Source: Reticulitermes lucifugus
Lineage: Eukaryota > Arthropoda > Insecta > Blattodea > Rhinotermitidae
Reading direction: 5' to 3'
DNA: 64,000 bases
Assembly: GCA_026260175.1 (NCBI GenBank)
Contig: JAKCWW010000103.1
Coordinates: 1-64,000, forward strand
Shown here: positions 11,623-23,042 of the stretch, one piece after another
Layout of the letters: every line of letters begins with the position of its first letter
How positions within the stretch are numbered: position 1 is the stretch's first letter
Notes under the pieces: generated by a model
Told to the model about the DNA's origin: nothing
The model's database searches: none
The model's input: only the letters and a program-made list of their open reading frames with translations
Program-made: the position numbers and the translations under genes

Positions 11623-12290
11623 TGTTACCAACATACAAATGTGAAATGGCAGGGAGCTGTGGCATTTTAGTTCATAGTACAAAGCACTTGAATAACAAGG
11701 AAAAGAGGATTAATAACTTCATTGAATGATTATGTAAGAGCTTTCCAGATAAAAGTTTGTCTCTGAGAAATGCAAATAAAAAATTAAAATGTAGTACATT
11801 TGGAACATGCAGCTATTTTAATTTGCATGAGTCAGATCTTTGGTTCAGTTGCTGCTTAGAAAGTACTGGATTGTGAGAATCATATTTGAAAATTGATTTC
11901 AAGATTTTAAGCTTTTTGAATGAAATTTGCCATGTTCACTGCACCATATAATTTTGACAATAAAGCAAATTGAACTGTAATTTGATTGAGTTTTAAATGA
12001 AAAATATGGAGATACTAGCATGCCAAGTTTTTATACCTACTTACCTGCACCTTGATATCTAAAATGATTTGTTTGTCACATGTGTGAAATGCTTGGCAGC
12101 ATGTATTTGTGTGAACAGCTGTTTTCACTCGTGAAACGAAACAGGAGCTCTGATAGATCTTGAATAACATCCATATTTATCAGTAATGAAATTGGTATCA
12201 GAGCATAATTTTTTAAACCTGACATGAATAAGATGAGTGCAAATGAAAGATGCCAAATTTATGGAAAAATTCTGTGTTTAAGAGATGAGA

Positions 12291-12612
12291 TGAGTTGAAT
12301 AGTATCTAGTTGGGTACTGATTTAGATTTTTTATTCAGATTTGGATTGAACAAGATTCTTTGTTTATGGTATCATATTTTATAGTATTACACACTTTGTT
12401 TACTTTTAAAATTTATGGCCCAACCTCAAATCTGGAAGGTCACTGTGATCTGTATGCACTAGTGAATTTGACATGCCTGTTCTAATGTATGTTGTTATAC
12501 AGACAGAAAGGCAGGTGTGTTCACAGTATTATTTTCATGAAAGTGCTTGAAAGCAAACTGTTAAAACTACTTTGTTAAATTTCACGTTATATTCTCCGTG
12601 CATTCCGATATC
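12291..12612 (+). other. ttk: Intron 1, unassigned stretch
   Basis: AT-rich DNA between the hAT remnant and the large foldback. Part may be the 3' terminal region of the hAT element. No terminal repeat was found. Confidence 0.4.
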
Positions 12613-12976
12613 AAATCACAAATTAAAAACCAACAAATGCACTGTATTTCCACAAGAATAGTCTAATGCCCCTACATATGTTTCAGCTTTACCAAGCCAT
12701 CATCAGGGGGTCCAATGTTTACATATACTTAGAATCCATTATTTTCATCCAGTAACATAACATATATCACACATAATGTGCTCTAGTCTACTAGTGATAA
12801 CGAAGCTTGTTTTATGTGTGATATATGTTATGTTATTGGACAAAAATAATGGATGCTGATTATATGTTTACCTTGGACCCCCTGATGATGGCTTGGTAAA
12901 GCTGAAACATATGTAGGGGCATTAGACTATACTTGTGGAAATAAAGTGCATTTGTTGGTTTTTTAATTTGTGATTT
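12613..12976. mobile_element. Large foldback element, ~165-bp arms
   Basis: The left arm from 12613 (AAATCACAAATTAAAAACCA) and the right arm ending at 12976 (TTTTTTAATTTGTGATTT) are inverted copies over about 160 bp, including AGTCTAATGCCCCTACATAT / ATATGTAGGGGCATTAGACT, CAGGGGGTCCA / TGGACCCCCTG and ATATATCACACATAA / TTATGTGTGATATAT. The loop is about 45 bp (12775-12812). No coding capacity. A transcript would fold into a long hairpin. Confidence 0.9.
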
Positions 12977-13259
12977 GCTTTGTTAAATGTGTTACATGCA
13001 ATAGAATATAAGCTGTTGTAGCTGGTTTCATTTCTGATATCAGTGTGAGGCAGAAGTGTAAACTCTACATACATTTTGTTAACTGGTCAAGATTACACCA
13101 TTGCTGTTTTAGCCTGTTTTTGAAACTCTTTCACTACAAGAATTAAATAATGTTACACTTTCAGGAGTTGGTAGTTTTATTAGAATTTGATGTAACTGTT
13201 ATGGCATACCTTATTTTATATTTTCTTTCACACCTCATAGTATTTTGTAGAATCATATA

Positions 13260-14860
13260 CAGTAGACCCTGCTCATTTGTGGGTTTGTGCTAAGTGGCTT
13301 TGCTTATTCATGACAGAATTATTGTGTCAACTCTGGTGCATCGTGGTGTAGGTCCCTCTCTCTTTTGTGGTCGTGCTTGTGAAGGCCCATGGAGTAATAT
13401 GTGAGAGGTCACAAATGCCTGCCTGTCTACCACAGTAACTACCTAGATATGTGATAGGGACTGTCCAACTGTATTTTCCCAGTGTTTATGAGTAATTGTC
13501 CTCATGTTTTAATTATGTTTGGAAAGGGTGATATATGTGCTGATGAAGAGCGGAAGTATAAAAAGAGAAGGAATGTGATATTTGTTACAGAAAGTGGAGG
13601 TTGTTTGATCAGGGACAGGAGAATGAGCATTGGGTGCAGTCAGATGCTATTCTGGTGTCATTGATTCATTTTATCACCAGAAATGCAGACAAGATCAGGG
13701 GAAGCATTAAGGCTAATGCTGCATTGAATGTAAAAATAAATTGTGTTAATAATTGTGACGCTTTCTTTGAAAAGATGAACAGGGTCTTGTGTGTGTGGCT
13801 GTAAGTTGAGAAGCAGAACTGGTTGTCAGTGGAGCTGTGGTGAGGGAAGCCATGCCAGTAAAGGCTGGTTTGCAAGCTGTATTTGAAGCCCAAGAATCCA
13901 GCATTTAAGGCTTTCCTTGTCCTCGATAATGCCCCAGGCCATCCACAGGATCTTGGTCTCAACCAACTGTGTATACAAATTGAGTATCTGTCCAGCACTA
14001 ACACCTCAGTCCTGCAGCATCTCAGCCAGGAGATTGTCACATCATTCAAGAGCTATTACACTTGCCACCTTCTGCATTATCTTGGATGCAGAGGAGAATG
14101 GGACCCTTGTTAGTGTCATTGGATGCTGGAAATTTTACAGTGTAGCTGACTGCATAGTAAATGTAAAGGGGGCCATGCATGAGCTGAAGTCTGTGGCTCT
14201 GAATGGCTGCTGGAAGAAGCTTTGGCCTGAAGGATTGAACAATCTCCAGAGATTCCCCAACCAGGAGGATGAGTAAGGAACGCTCTCATGTTAGCCCATA
14301 AAGGTCTAGGAGATGGATTGGAGGAAGTTGATATCCAGAATGTTCTCAGATCCTAATGTGGCTGATGTAACTGCAGAGTACCTTGAACATTGACAGTGCT
14401 CAGTGAACCAGAAGACGAAGAAGATTCTGATGCTGTTGTGAAGAGGTCTCAGCTGATTACCAGTGCTCTGCAGGAAGGGCTGCAAATGATGTATGACATC
14501 AGTCATGTCTTTGAGGTTGACCATTTCATGGATACAGGCCTGAAATTTGAGCATGAGATGGAGGCTGTTATGGCACAACTCAAGGAGGATTATAAGGACA
14601 TGCAGAAGTAGGCAGAGCAATCACACATAACCTCTCTCTTCACTAAGTCTTCTCCCTCTCCTCTGCCATACATTCTGTGTCAGTCAGTCATTCAGACAAC
14701 ATTCAGCCAGGAACACTGATGTCATTCCAGTCCAACACCAACACAGATTTTTTGTTTATTGATCATTAATGTACATACTGTAATGTTTCATGTGTCTTTG
14801 GTCCCCTAACCCCATTTTTTCTATAATGTCTTAACTTTGTGCATTGCAATTTAACCATTT
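13260..14860 (+). pseudogene. Dead Tigger/Jerky-like (pogo, Tc1/mariner) transposon
   Basis: The left end CAGTAGACCCTGCTCATTTG after TA (13258-13259) matches the CAGTA-type terminal repeat of pogo/Tigger elements. The broken transposase has a CENP-B-type helix-turn-helix block near 13676-13800 (ADKIRGSIKANAALNVK, EKMNRVLCVWL), then a deletion joining straight to the DDE core at 13883-14100 (FLVLDNAPGHPQDL, IEYLSSTNTSVLQHL, IVTSFKSYYT) and a tail at 14130-14240 (YSVADCIVNVK, ALNGCWKKLWPEG). The last block, 14390-14611, is an acidic C-terminal stretch. Several frame changes and the missing middle make it inactive. The right terminal repeat was not found. Confidence 0.85.
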
Positions 14861-17027
14861 GTGGGGTTTTTCAAGAAAATGATCCCATGGCAAAGTTTTG
14901 CTGTAACAACAATTAACTGCTCAGCTATTAGACAGGAAATTAATGCAGCAGGTATTATGAACGTACTGGATGAACTGGACTGGCAGATTTCAGTGTAAAG
15001 AGCTCAGTGGTAATGTACAAACAGTCTCGCCTACCCGCTAATGTGAAAATGCATATGATTATCAAAATCCAGTTTTACCTTGCACTGCATTTCTTCCCTG
15101 TCTTGCGTTTTTAATTGCAAACACACACTTTTTGGGATGCAGCTAATTCTGTGTAGAGAAGTCCTTGAAAAACTAAATCCCTCAGGTAGTCAAGAAATGT
15201 TCTGAGTATCATAAAATATATAGGATCATTACTGTGTCAAGGCTGTGATACAATATCAGAAGTTGTACATGAGTTGTTATTGTTAGAAATTTTTCAACTT
15301 TCTTTGCATTATTCACATGTTCCATAAATAGAACACCTTTTTTGGATTTTGTTGTCTGTCCATATAGGCTGTTGTGTTTGTTGTGTCCTTTGTAATGAAT
15401 GTGTATTGACATTCTGTATAAAAGTATAATATTACATGATGTAGTTTACTGCCTGGCCAAAGAGACAATAGCAGAGTTTTTTCCTAACTTCATAACTGAC
15501 AAGTGTAGAGAGACAGCAGACATATTGTATAAGAACTGAGTGAAACAGATTTCAGCGTACTGTTCGCATATTGGATATGATGCTATGTAGTGTGGTAAAG
15601 ATGTACCAGAATGTCAGAGGAGTTTGCTTTCTGCATCTTCAGAACAGACTGAAGCTAGAGAGTTTCTTTGACTGAAGAAGGGGGAAGCAGGTTCTTCAGA
15701 AAAATTGGTGTCACATTCCATTGTAGAGTCTTCAGAAATGTTCATGAACATCTTCTTGCAATGTAACTAAAAAAATTTTAAATTTAAATTGCGTATCATA
15801 TACTTGTGAAGCGGTGTTTGGGATTTCAGTCCATTTGAGTAGAAATGTGTTTCAGTGGATTCACATTCTTATGCGTGCGTGTGTGTGCGCGCGTGTGGGG
15901 CAGTGGAGGAATGAAAAGCATGTGTTTAGCTTCAGCATTCTTGTATTTGATAAAAGTGGGTAATTAGTTACGAATTTTCTTACCCCTGTGATGGTCCCTG
16001 GAAGTCACTTTTTATAAAGTGGTTCTTAGTAGGCTTTAAGTCCGACTTGTTTGTGATAAACTTTTGGAGTAATTTATTTTACCCAGAAGGTGGATTGGAA
16101 TTGAATGGGACTAGTCTGGTGTAAATTATTGAGAAGAAACCATAAAGAGGGACACTGAAGCTTTTTTAGATATTAATGGGTAGGCAGATTTTATAGATTT
16201 TCTCAAAAATGTCTTGAGGGCACAAAGGAACACTGTGAAGTGTCAGTGTTAAATATAAATTGAATTTCATCCTAATTTTGCATATAGTCTCAAAGTACAC
16301 TGTTTGCTAGCTGATTTTCTTGACACTTTCTTCAACAACTGGGGGGTGGAATTATGATTTAGACATGGCATGTATGTGGTTGTGGTTGTTCAGGGACCTG
16401 AAAGGATTCGGAGTAAGTTCAGATCTTTCAGGGGTTTAAAGTTGCAAAGAATGCGTTTGGGAGCTCTTTGTGCTCTGACATGGATTGTACCTTTACAATC
16501 TTGTGTAATTTTTGCACAGTATGATGTACTCCAATTAGAAAATTCATCTAATACAGACCATGGTAATGAATGAAAGAATGAATGATTGGATAGTGGGGTT
16601 TGAGCCGTCATTGGTCCCGATGCACTTAGGCCTTAGTTACAGGCCTTGTTTTGCTCCTTAAACTAGATTCTGGGTCAAGGGAGTCCTGTCCCTTTAATAA
16701 AGTTCCAGATTGCTCCCAGACGCAGATTTGTAACATCCCTTGGGTGGGGGGGGGNGGGGTGAGTAAAAAAAAGAAGAAAAAAGAAAACCAGATAGGAATG
16801 TCTAAATGTGGCCAAAACTTCATACTTAACACAAAACATGAGGTGAGGTTTCTTCCTCTGCTCTCCACTTCCTACACAAACAAATTTCTATTACCCCCAT
16901 TATGTAGACAGACCATGGTGAGATAAATTTTTATTATATCCATTTTCTTTTTGGGAATCAGCAACTCCTTTGGAAATTTTATGATGGTAAATCTTGTGTG
17001 ATATCAGGTGTCTGCTGTGGTGTAAAT
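14861..17027 (+). other. ttk: Intron 1, third part: no gene recognised
   Basis: Intron DNA containing a short (GT)n/(GC)n run at about 15874-15898, a G-run with an undetermined base at 16744-16760, and a purine-rich AAAAGAAGAAAAAAG run at 16767-16785. The words AATGAATGAAAGAATGAATG at 16564-16583 resemble the tail of the LINE at 11.1 kb, but no LINE coding sequence precedes them that I could confirm. Confidence 0.4.
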
Positions 17028-17111
17028 GAGGTTTGTGCTCTTCTGGGATACATTGGTAAGAGACTACCAGTCTGCACTGCTTAAAATCCCAGAAGAGTGC
17101 AGATCTCATGG
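17028..17111. mobile_element. Short hairpin MITE (CCCAGAAGA family)
   Basis: The left arm TTTGTGCTCTTCTGGGATAC pairs with the right arm AATCCCAGAAGAGTGCAGAT about 40 bp later. The right end GCAGATCTCAT is shared with the element at 1436-1600. Confidence 0.7.
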
Positions 17112-17941
17112 TAAAGCTTCATGTAATGTTGGAGTTGTGTTCTGCTAGTCAAAACTGAATTTTATCTGAACAACCTCCCACCACCCCAGTATCACATTTC
17201 ATAAAAATCAGTGGCTTGGGAGAGGAAAGGAGATGATTGAATACAGGTGCACATAAATTATGTGGCTTTCATCGCACTTGATGTGAGGATGTATAAATTA
17301 ATTTTAAAGTAATTTATGTGTTTTGGTAACTTCTGTTGATTGGAGCGAAATGTTTTCTGTACCATAGTTTCTTTGAAATGTGCTCCATTGTCAGTAACAT
17401 AATTGTATGTTTGAAATGTTCTCTTTTGTCTGTTCATACACCTAGCTTCATGCCATAATTTGGCCAACTCAAGGCCTTTGTGAACTGGCTTAAGCAGCAA
17501 GTGTTTCTCCTAATTCATATTTGGCATGATTGGTGTCAAAAAATTTCTTTTACTTATATTCCAAAGTCTTTTTTTTATGGTGGCAGAGGTTATTGAATCT
17601 TACATATTATATCTTACCGAAATATAGTAAATGTATTCTAAGTTTGGAGTTGGCTTTGAAGTCAGGCATGAAGCAGAATTCTTCAGCAGGAGTCACTGGT
17701 AAATACAAACCTTTGTGCCAAATCTCTTGCTAATTCTTACAATATAAGTCACGTCTTAATATTTGTAGATTTACCATTCAGGGTCATGCTGACTGTTGAA
17801 TGCTTGAACAGTTTGCTCTGCTCCATTTTATGAGCTTTACACAGCTTTTCAGCATCTAGCCAACACATGCTTTTGTGATCTGCTTCACCAGTGATTTGAA
17901 AAGGAAGGTTTGGTATCTTATGTTGTATTATTCTTTTGCAG
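17112..17941 (+). other. ttk: Intron 1, last part with splice acceptor
   Basis: No repeat recognised. The pyrimidine-rich TTATTCTTTTGCAG at 17928-17941 is the acceptor of the next exon. Confidence 0.6.
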
Positions 17942-18014
17942 GAATCAACACCAGTGTCACATTCAAAACAAGTGAAAGAAGAGCCAGAACCCACACCTGG
18001 ACCATCCTCTCAAG
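17942..18014 (+). CDS. ttk: Tramtrack small internal exon with SUMO motif
   Basis: A 73-bp exon read in phase 0 from the BTB exon: ESTPVSHSKQVKEEPEPT then PGPSSQ, leaving one base (G) for the next codon. The acceptor TTCTTTTGCAG and the donor CAAG|GTGACT are both acceptable. VKEE fits the SUMO consensus (hydrophobic, K, any, E) followed by proline; Drosophila Ttk69 is known to be SUMO-modified. The peptide is acidic/proline-rich and probably unstructured. It is supported by phase continuity with the 300-codon exon upstream and with all three downstream terminal exons. It cannot be checked here against a transcript. Confidence 0.82.
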
Positions 18015-19886
18015 GTGACTTGATCAGTACTGTTAGCTGTTAAATGTGCAATGTCAGATGAAATGGATGCTTTGTTTGCTGGTAGCATTGCCTCCTTTCA
18101 CATTTTGTGATGTTCCTATCAAGTTTTCTGAAAAATCAGTTGGTTCAAAAGTTGAAAATTGTGGGGAACACAGACACATACATGCAAGTGTACATGTGTG
18201 TGTGTCATGGTGACCCCATAAACTGACCTTTTCCTGTTAAGGAATGTGATCCATGGTTGAAGCTAATGGATTCTGTACGTTATAGTAAAGAGGCCAGGCC
18301 TTGAAAATGGCCCCTTCAGGGGGTTAGTATGCTACTGCATATTTTATGTAAGTAGGTGGTATATCTCACAAAGAAAAAATGCTCATAAAATTTGTTTTGT
18401 GCAAATAAGGGTGTTTTTCTGCAGTACATTCAGACATCCAATCTTTATATGAGAATTCCAGTGCACATCAAATCACAGAAAAGTAACAAATATCTGCTTC
18501 CCTTGCACTTCTATACTTGCCAGTTCAGCACAAGTAACATTTGATACTGTAAGTAAACAGTTTAAATGATTATTTGTGCAGTTCAGTGTATGTAATAGAA
18601 GGAACTTTGCCACAACTCTTGGCATATTTGGTCTTCACATCAGTGCTGGCCTCCTATCCGCTTGTCAGCCAGTGAATATAGATGTCCAAATGATGTGTAA
18701 TTATAGCAGTCATTTTGATGCGGGACTTAGTCATATGTCTTGGAAAGTTGAATATTAATACATGTTTTTGTGCAAATTGGGTAGACATACTGATTTATTT
18801 GCTTGACACATACCTGGTGTAAAGAATCATAGTTAGTGGAAGGTACAGAAAAGCCAAATAATGGAAAAATAAAAGAAATGATGGATGACTGGAATTATTA
18901 TGCTAGCTGTACACTTACACCAGTTCCTGTTTTGGACTTGGGAAATGTTGAGTGCTTGATGTTTGTTGCATCGACTGTATGTAGACTACATTAGTTTGGC
19001 GTGATAATGGCACCATATGCAGATTGAATTGTGTAGCCATGGTATGGTACATAAAGTGTTATGCTGACATTTTGTATTTATGAGCACAATATGAAACACA
19101 GTGGAATGCTCTGTTAACTCTTTGAAACCCGAAGTTCATTTTAAAAATTCAGTTGTTACCTCATAGGAGACACTGGTACCCATTAAAAAGTCCAATCAGT
19201 GCTGTTTTGAGAAGTGCTTATCCTGAGAAACATGTATAACATTATTACATGTGTAGGAAAAACTCATTTTCACTGTTGAAACAGGTGGTACATATGGTAG
19301 TGACTGGGTTTTAAAAGGCTTTAAGGTCACTGTATATAGTTGGGAATCCATGCTAATAAAAATTCAAACTCTTGCAGAATCTGATTTATTGTTTGTTACG
19401 CTGGTTTGAAGGAACATTAGAATTACTGATTTTCTCTGTCACTGCTGATTGTTGGGTGGCTTCCCCTAGAGACTGTTGAGATTGGTCATTTATGTGTCAT
19501 ATATGTGGCTTGTAGATGCTATAATTCTGTCAGGTGAGTGATAAAATGTTCCGACTGGGATGTTTAATGGGTTATCCCTCCAGGCAGATTCTGGTGTGCT
19601 ATGAAATACACCACAATCATTTCCACATCCTTCTCCATGTATCATTTGTAATCTGTTTCATTGTTTGACACCACATAACCTAAATGGTTGATACAGCATG
19701 TATAAATTAGCCAGATAAACAAAAAATGAAGTATCAGTTTAATATGTATCACATCATGAGTGCCCTTGGTTCCAGGTGTACTTTCTCTTTTTTTTAGTGT
19801 TTGCATGGGAAGCAGTAAGCTTCTTGAATCACTGACTGTGCATGTTGAAAACTGGCAATAAGTAAATGAACTCTTTAATTTCACAG
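18015..19886 (+). other. ttk: Intron 2
   Basis: A 1.9-kb CpG-poor intron. No transposon coding sequence recognised. It ends in TTTAATTTCACAG. Confidence 0.6.
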
Positions 19887-19946
19887 ACCCAGGTCAAGCT
19901 TTCGTCCGGCCAAGTAATACAAATGACCCCGAACAGTATGCTCTTG
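19887..19946 (+). CDS. ttk: Tramtrack 60-bp internal exon, possibly a cassette
   Basis: Bounded by TTTCACAG at 19879-19886 and a strong donor, CTTG|GTAAGT, at 19946/19947. With the incoming G it reads DPGQAFVRPSNT then NDPEQYAL, and leaves one base again. At exactly 60 bp and phase 1 on both sides, it can be included or skipped without changing frame, so isoforms with and without its 20 residues are possible. I do not recognise the peptide. Its CpG content (TTTCGTCCGG, CCCCGAA) stands out in a CpG-poor region, which suggests constraint. Confidence 0.75.
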
Positions 19947-20747
19947 GTAAGTCTACAAAACTGAAAATGCTTCTAGTCATCTTTTTCTCACTCTCTTGTA
20001 TCTAGTGTGTATGGTTGTGCTTTAGAGTTGTATGAAAAATTCACTGAACGTGTGTACAGACTCATGCTACAGTTTTTTTAAATTGCCGGAAGCACTTTTA
20101 GTCTAATAACACGCTTGTTTGTGCGTGTGTGTGTGATTGTCACATTTTAATAAATGCTTTACTACAAGTCTCTATTAAGTTTGAATGTAATGTGGGTTTT
20201 GTCTTCTGTAGAAGTAACATTAATAATAAACTAGCAGATGATGTTACAGTGTGTTTGAGGAAGACATGATGGTGATATGTTGAAAATAATGGTGATTGTA
20301 TGCTTTTGCAGCAGTGATTGTTATATGTCCTTTGATGACTGCATTACAAATACTAGTTTTACAGCTGGAGAACTTACTACAAATTTGAACATTTTGCAGA
20401 CAGATTTTTGAGACCGGGCAAGATTGTGTCTTTTATGCTGAGACAGAAGCTAGCTAGCTTATTTTATTGCAACAATACAAACATGAGTAGTGATCCATGT
20501 GTGCTGACCCTTTCAAGGGTTGTCTCTAAGGACAAGTTGTTACTGCCTCCTCACATGATAGTTCTCTGCCTGGGTCCTCAAAAAATGAATTTTCTCAATT
20601 TCCCACTTCCTGTCCTCACTGTCTCCAAAAAAAGGGCTGCTTTCTCAGTTCTGTGTTCCTGCTGTGACAATTGTTTATGGTGCTTTTCCCTTCCCAGTTG
20701 CCTGTCAGCGTTTTCCCTCAAAAGGGCAGTTTTCACACAGTTCTATA
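19947..20747 (+). other. ttk: Intron 3, first part: no feature recognised
   Basis: Ordinary intron DNA. An open frame at 20408-20755 has no family features and ends in a MITE. Confidence 0.5.
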
Positions 20748-20749
20748 TA

Positions 20750-20923
20750 CAGTAGAACCTGGATAAGAAGTCCCCGCATAAGAAGTTTCCCCTGTAAGAA
20801 GTCTGATTTTTAAAGTCCCNAAATCCTATTGCTTTTAATAAGCTTCCCTCTTAATAAGTCTTCCCACTTAAGGAGTCCCTAATCCTCTGGTCCCTTGAAA
20901 GACTTCTTAACAGGGTTCTACTG
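20750..20923. mobile_element. Pogo/Tigger-type MITE
   Basis: Left CAGTAGAACCTGGATAAGAA and right TTCTTAACAGGGTTCTACTG are terminal inverted repeats, flanked on both sides by TA (20748-20749, 20924-20925), the Tc1/mariner target duplication. The ends resemble the terminus at 13260. The interior is a stutter of ATAAGAAGT-like words. One undetermined base at 20820. Confidence 0.85.
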
Positions 20924-22390
20924 TATATATATATATATTTTTTTTTTTTCTTTGTTGACAGAACTAGTCGAGGCATGTGAAAAGAACTATCTTCTCACTT
21001 GCAGATTTCTGTCAGTATTGGCCCTGAAAACAGATCTTTCACTTCTCCTTATCCATGATACTTAATGGCTCAGACTAACTCTTTATCTCTTCCTGCCCCT
21101 TTATGAGCTTGAATAACCATGCTTTGTGCAACCTTCCTGTATAACCAGACTGCTCTGTCATCCTGCTCACTTCAACCTTGAAGATTGAGGAAGTATATTC
21201 CTCCAAAATTGTGGTATCCACTGATAAAACTACATGGTTTATCAACCCAGAAGAGCATAATCTCATTAACCTTTGCTAAATTAATAGTGGCATTTTATTG
21301 TTTCATTTAGTCTGAGGTATGGGTCCTTTAAATATTAAACCACTATGTCCCAACAGTCTTTGCAGATCTGCATATTGGATCAGCTGCTAGTGGATGTCAC
21401 TAATTTATGCCACTAAAAGTTTCTCAGGTCACTAAGCACCATGCCATGAATAAGTATAGTGAGCAGTATTATGAGCTACAGCTCCATGCACTTGAGAACT
21501 CAACTCTGAATGGAGGTGAGTGATGAGCTTCTCAGGTCACTTTGTCCCTGGGGAAACTTCTTCCTCATATACAACTGATAGGAAGCTGGGTGACCTCCAG
21601 AGCCATTGTGCCTCTTTTAAGTTGGGGTAATAAAGATGATTAAAACTGTGCATTTTTTATTTTTTGTCAAGTAAGCATCCAGTGTGTATTGACACACATC
21701 ACTGTGGAAGCCCCCCATCTTATTTTGTAACCAACCGAGGTGAAATAAGTGGGTAGGTCTCTCCTGAAAAATGGCTGATATTGTATTTTGTAAATTTAAA
21801 ATCTGGGAACACTGCATGTTACAGTCTGTCTTCTGTCACCATTTCATTGCTTTTGATGTCTTTCTCCTACGCTTTTGTGCCAGTGTCATACACTTAGAAC
21901 AAGAGTGGCACATCTACAGTATAATTTCTGAATGACAGCACATTGCAGTGGAATAAAAGAAGAGTTTATGCTGTGTAACAAAAGTAGTTGTAATGATGAA
22001 ACATTTACAGTGAACGCGAAATGGATTTTTAATGTGATATCACAGGTTTGTGCAGACTTTTTGGTTAGAAAGTGACATTCAGAAGTATGGACACCTTAGG
22101 GACTGTTTGTAAGACTGTAATAATTGTCTGAATCAGTCTGTTTTGTGTAAACCTGTAGTTCATGACAGTTTTTTCTTCTTTGATAGTTTTGTTTGTATAT
22201 ATAGGGTCCTCTAATTTTCTTTGGCAGTAGACTTCAGAATATGCAAGGAGTGAAATTTGCATTTTTAGGTTGCTGTTTGGTGGGGATGAGTAATGAATTG
22301 TGTGGAGATAAATCGTGAACATATCTACAACACCTTGTGTGTGAAAAATTTATTGCTTGTTGAGAACTACAAATGCAGTAAGTCATCCAT
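20924..22390 (+). other. ttk: Intron 3, second part, with a solo hairpin arm
   Basis: Starts with (TA)n then T-run (20926-20950). 21185-21268 is one arm of the CCCAGAAGA hairpin family (GAAGTATATTCCTCCAAAAT ... CAACCCAGAAGAGCATAATC); its partner arm is not recognisable. The word TTCTCAGGTCACT is repeated at 21420 and 21530. Nothing else recognised. Confidence 0.45.
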
Positions 22391-23042
22391 GTAACGGACC
22401 CCATTCTACAGATCTCGGGTTTAATGGACTGAATTTTGGGGCTGGACTATTTTGCAAGTCCTGGATTAGTCTGTTAGAGATGTACCTTTGTCCTATTCAC
22501 TTATAAAATTTGTTGAGAACATTTTTTTCAAAAGGAAAATTTATTTACGTACCGAAGAATTGCATATGAAAATTAAATCTGAACCAAGTGATGATTGGCT
22601 CTGGCGATTTTCAAAAAGGCATGGCAGTGCATGTAGATGCACATTTGGTGTGCCTGCTGAAGATTTGAGCCGTTGTGGAAGAAGCTGGCTAGGATGGGGT
22701 CAAGGTGCATCACTGCTGTGGGGGTTTGGGGGTATTTTTACAATTTCCTGTAATAATTTAAATACTTCACATCTATATGCACATGACATTATATTTCTTA
22801 TGCATATTATGTTGCCTATAAAAATAACTTTTTAAAAGACTGTGGGGGTGTTTAAATACTGCACATTATGTTGTATTTCTTGTGCATATTATGTTGTCTA
22901 TAAAAATAACTTTTTTAAATGTGGGGGTATTTTTATGGGTTTTTAAATATACTTTTGAAGGTACTGGACTGCGGGTTTAATGGACCCCCCNNNNNNCCAC
23001 CCCCCACCCATATTTGTCTGTTAAATCGAGGATCTGTTGTAT
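22391..23042 (+). mobile_element. Tigger/Jerky-like MITE with a transposase scrap
   Basis: Left GTAACGGACCCCATTCTACA and right TTAAATCGAGGATCTGTTGT are degraded inverted ends. GCGGGTTTAATGGACC near 22970 repeats the left subterminal CTCGGGTTTAATGGACT. The interior frame at 22560-22640 reads MKIKSEPSDDWLWRFSKRHG, which resembles the second helix of the CENP-B/Jerky DNA-binding domain (WLWRFxxRHG). An internal duplication (CATATTATGTTG, TATAAAAATAACTTTTT) lies at 22800-22835 and 22883-22917. A 6-N gap at 22991-22996. Confidence 0.65.

Larger units (their letters stand above)
10238..12290 (+). pseudogene. Dead hAT transposase, split by a LINE insertion
   Basis: Conceptual translation in drifting frames gives, in order, ETAEIIYPEEVQELKK, a spaced AINNIENDVRNQD, FIAVDESTDIK (the first catalytic block of SCAND3/ZBED-type hAT transposases), a TDGTPAIMG block, EALKAFCDFRSEITVFF (compare the FFELRxEI block) and, after an interruption, YLCEQLFS and KRNRSSDRS-like sequence of the C-terminal hAT dimerisation region (about 12105-12165). 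Many stops and frameshifts. The interruption from about 11095 to 11620 is LINE sequence. Left and right termini were not located. Confidence 0.75.

Noticed and set aside
16562-16590. LINE tail
   Set aside because: GAATGAATG-type repeat present, but no LINE coding sequence in front could be confirmed.
22488-22835. Host gene with IKSEP SUMO-like motif
   Set aside because: The WLWRFSKRHG match and inverted ends show a transposase scrap in a pogo-type element.
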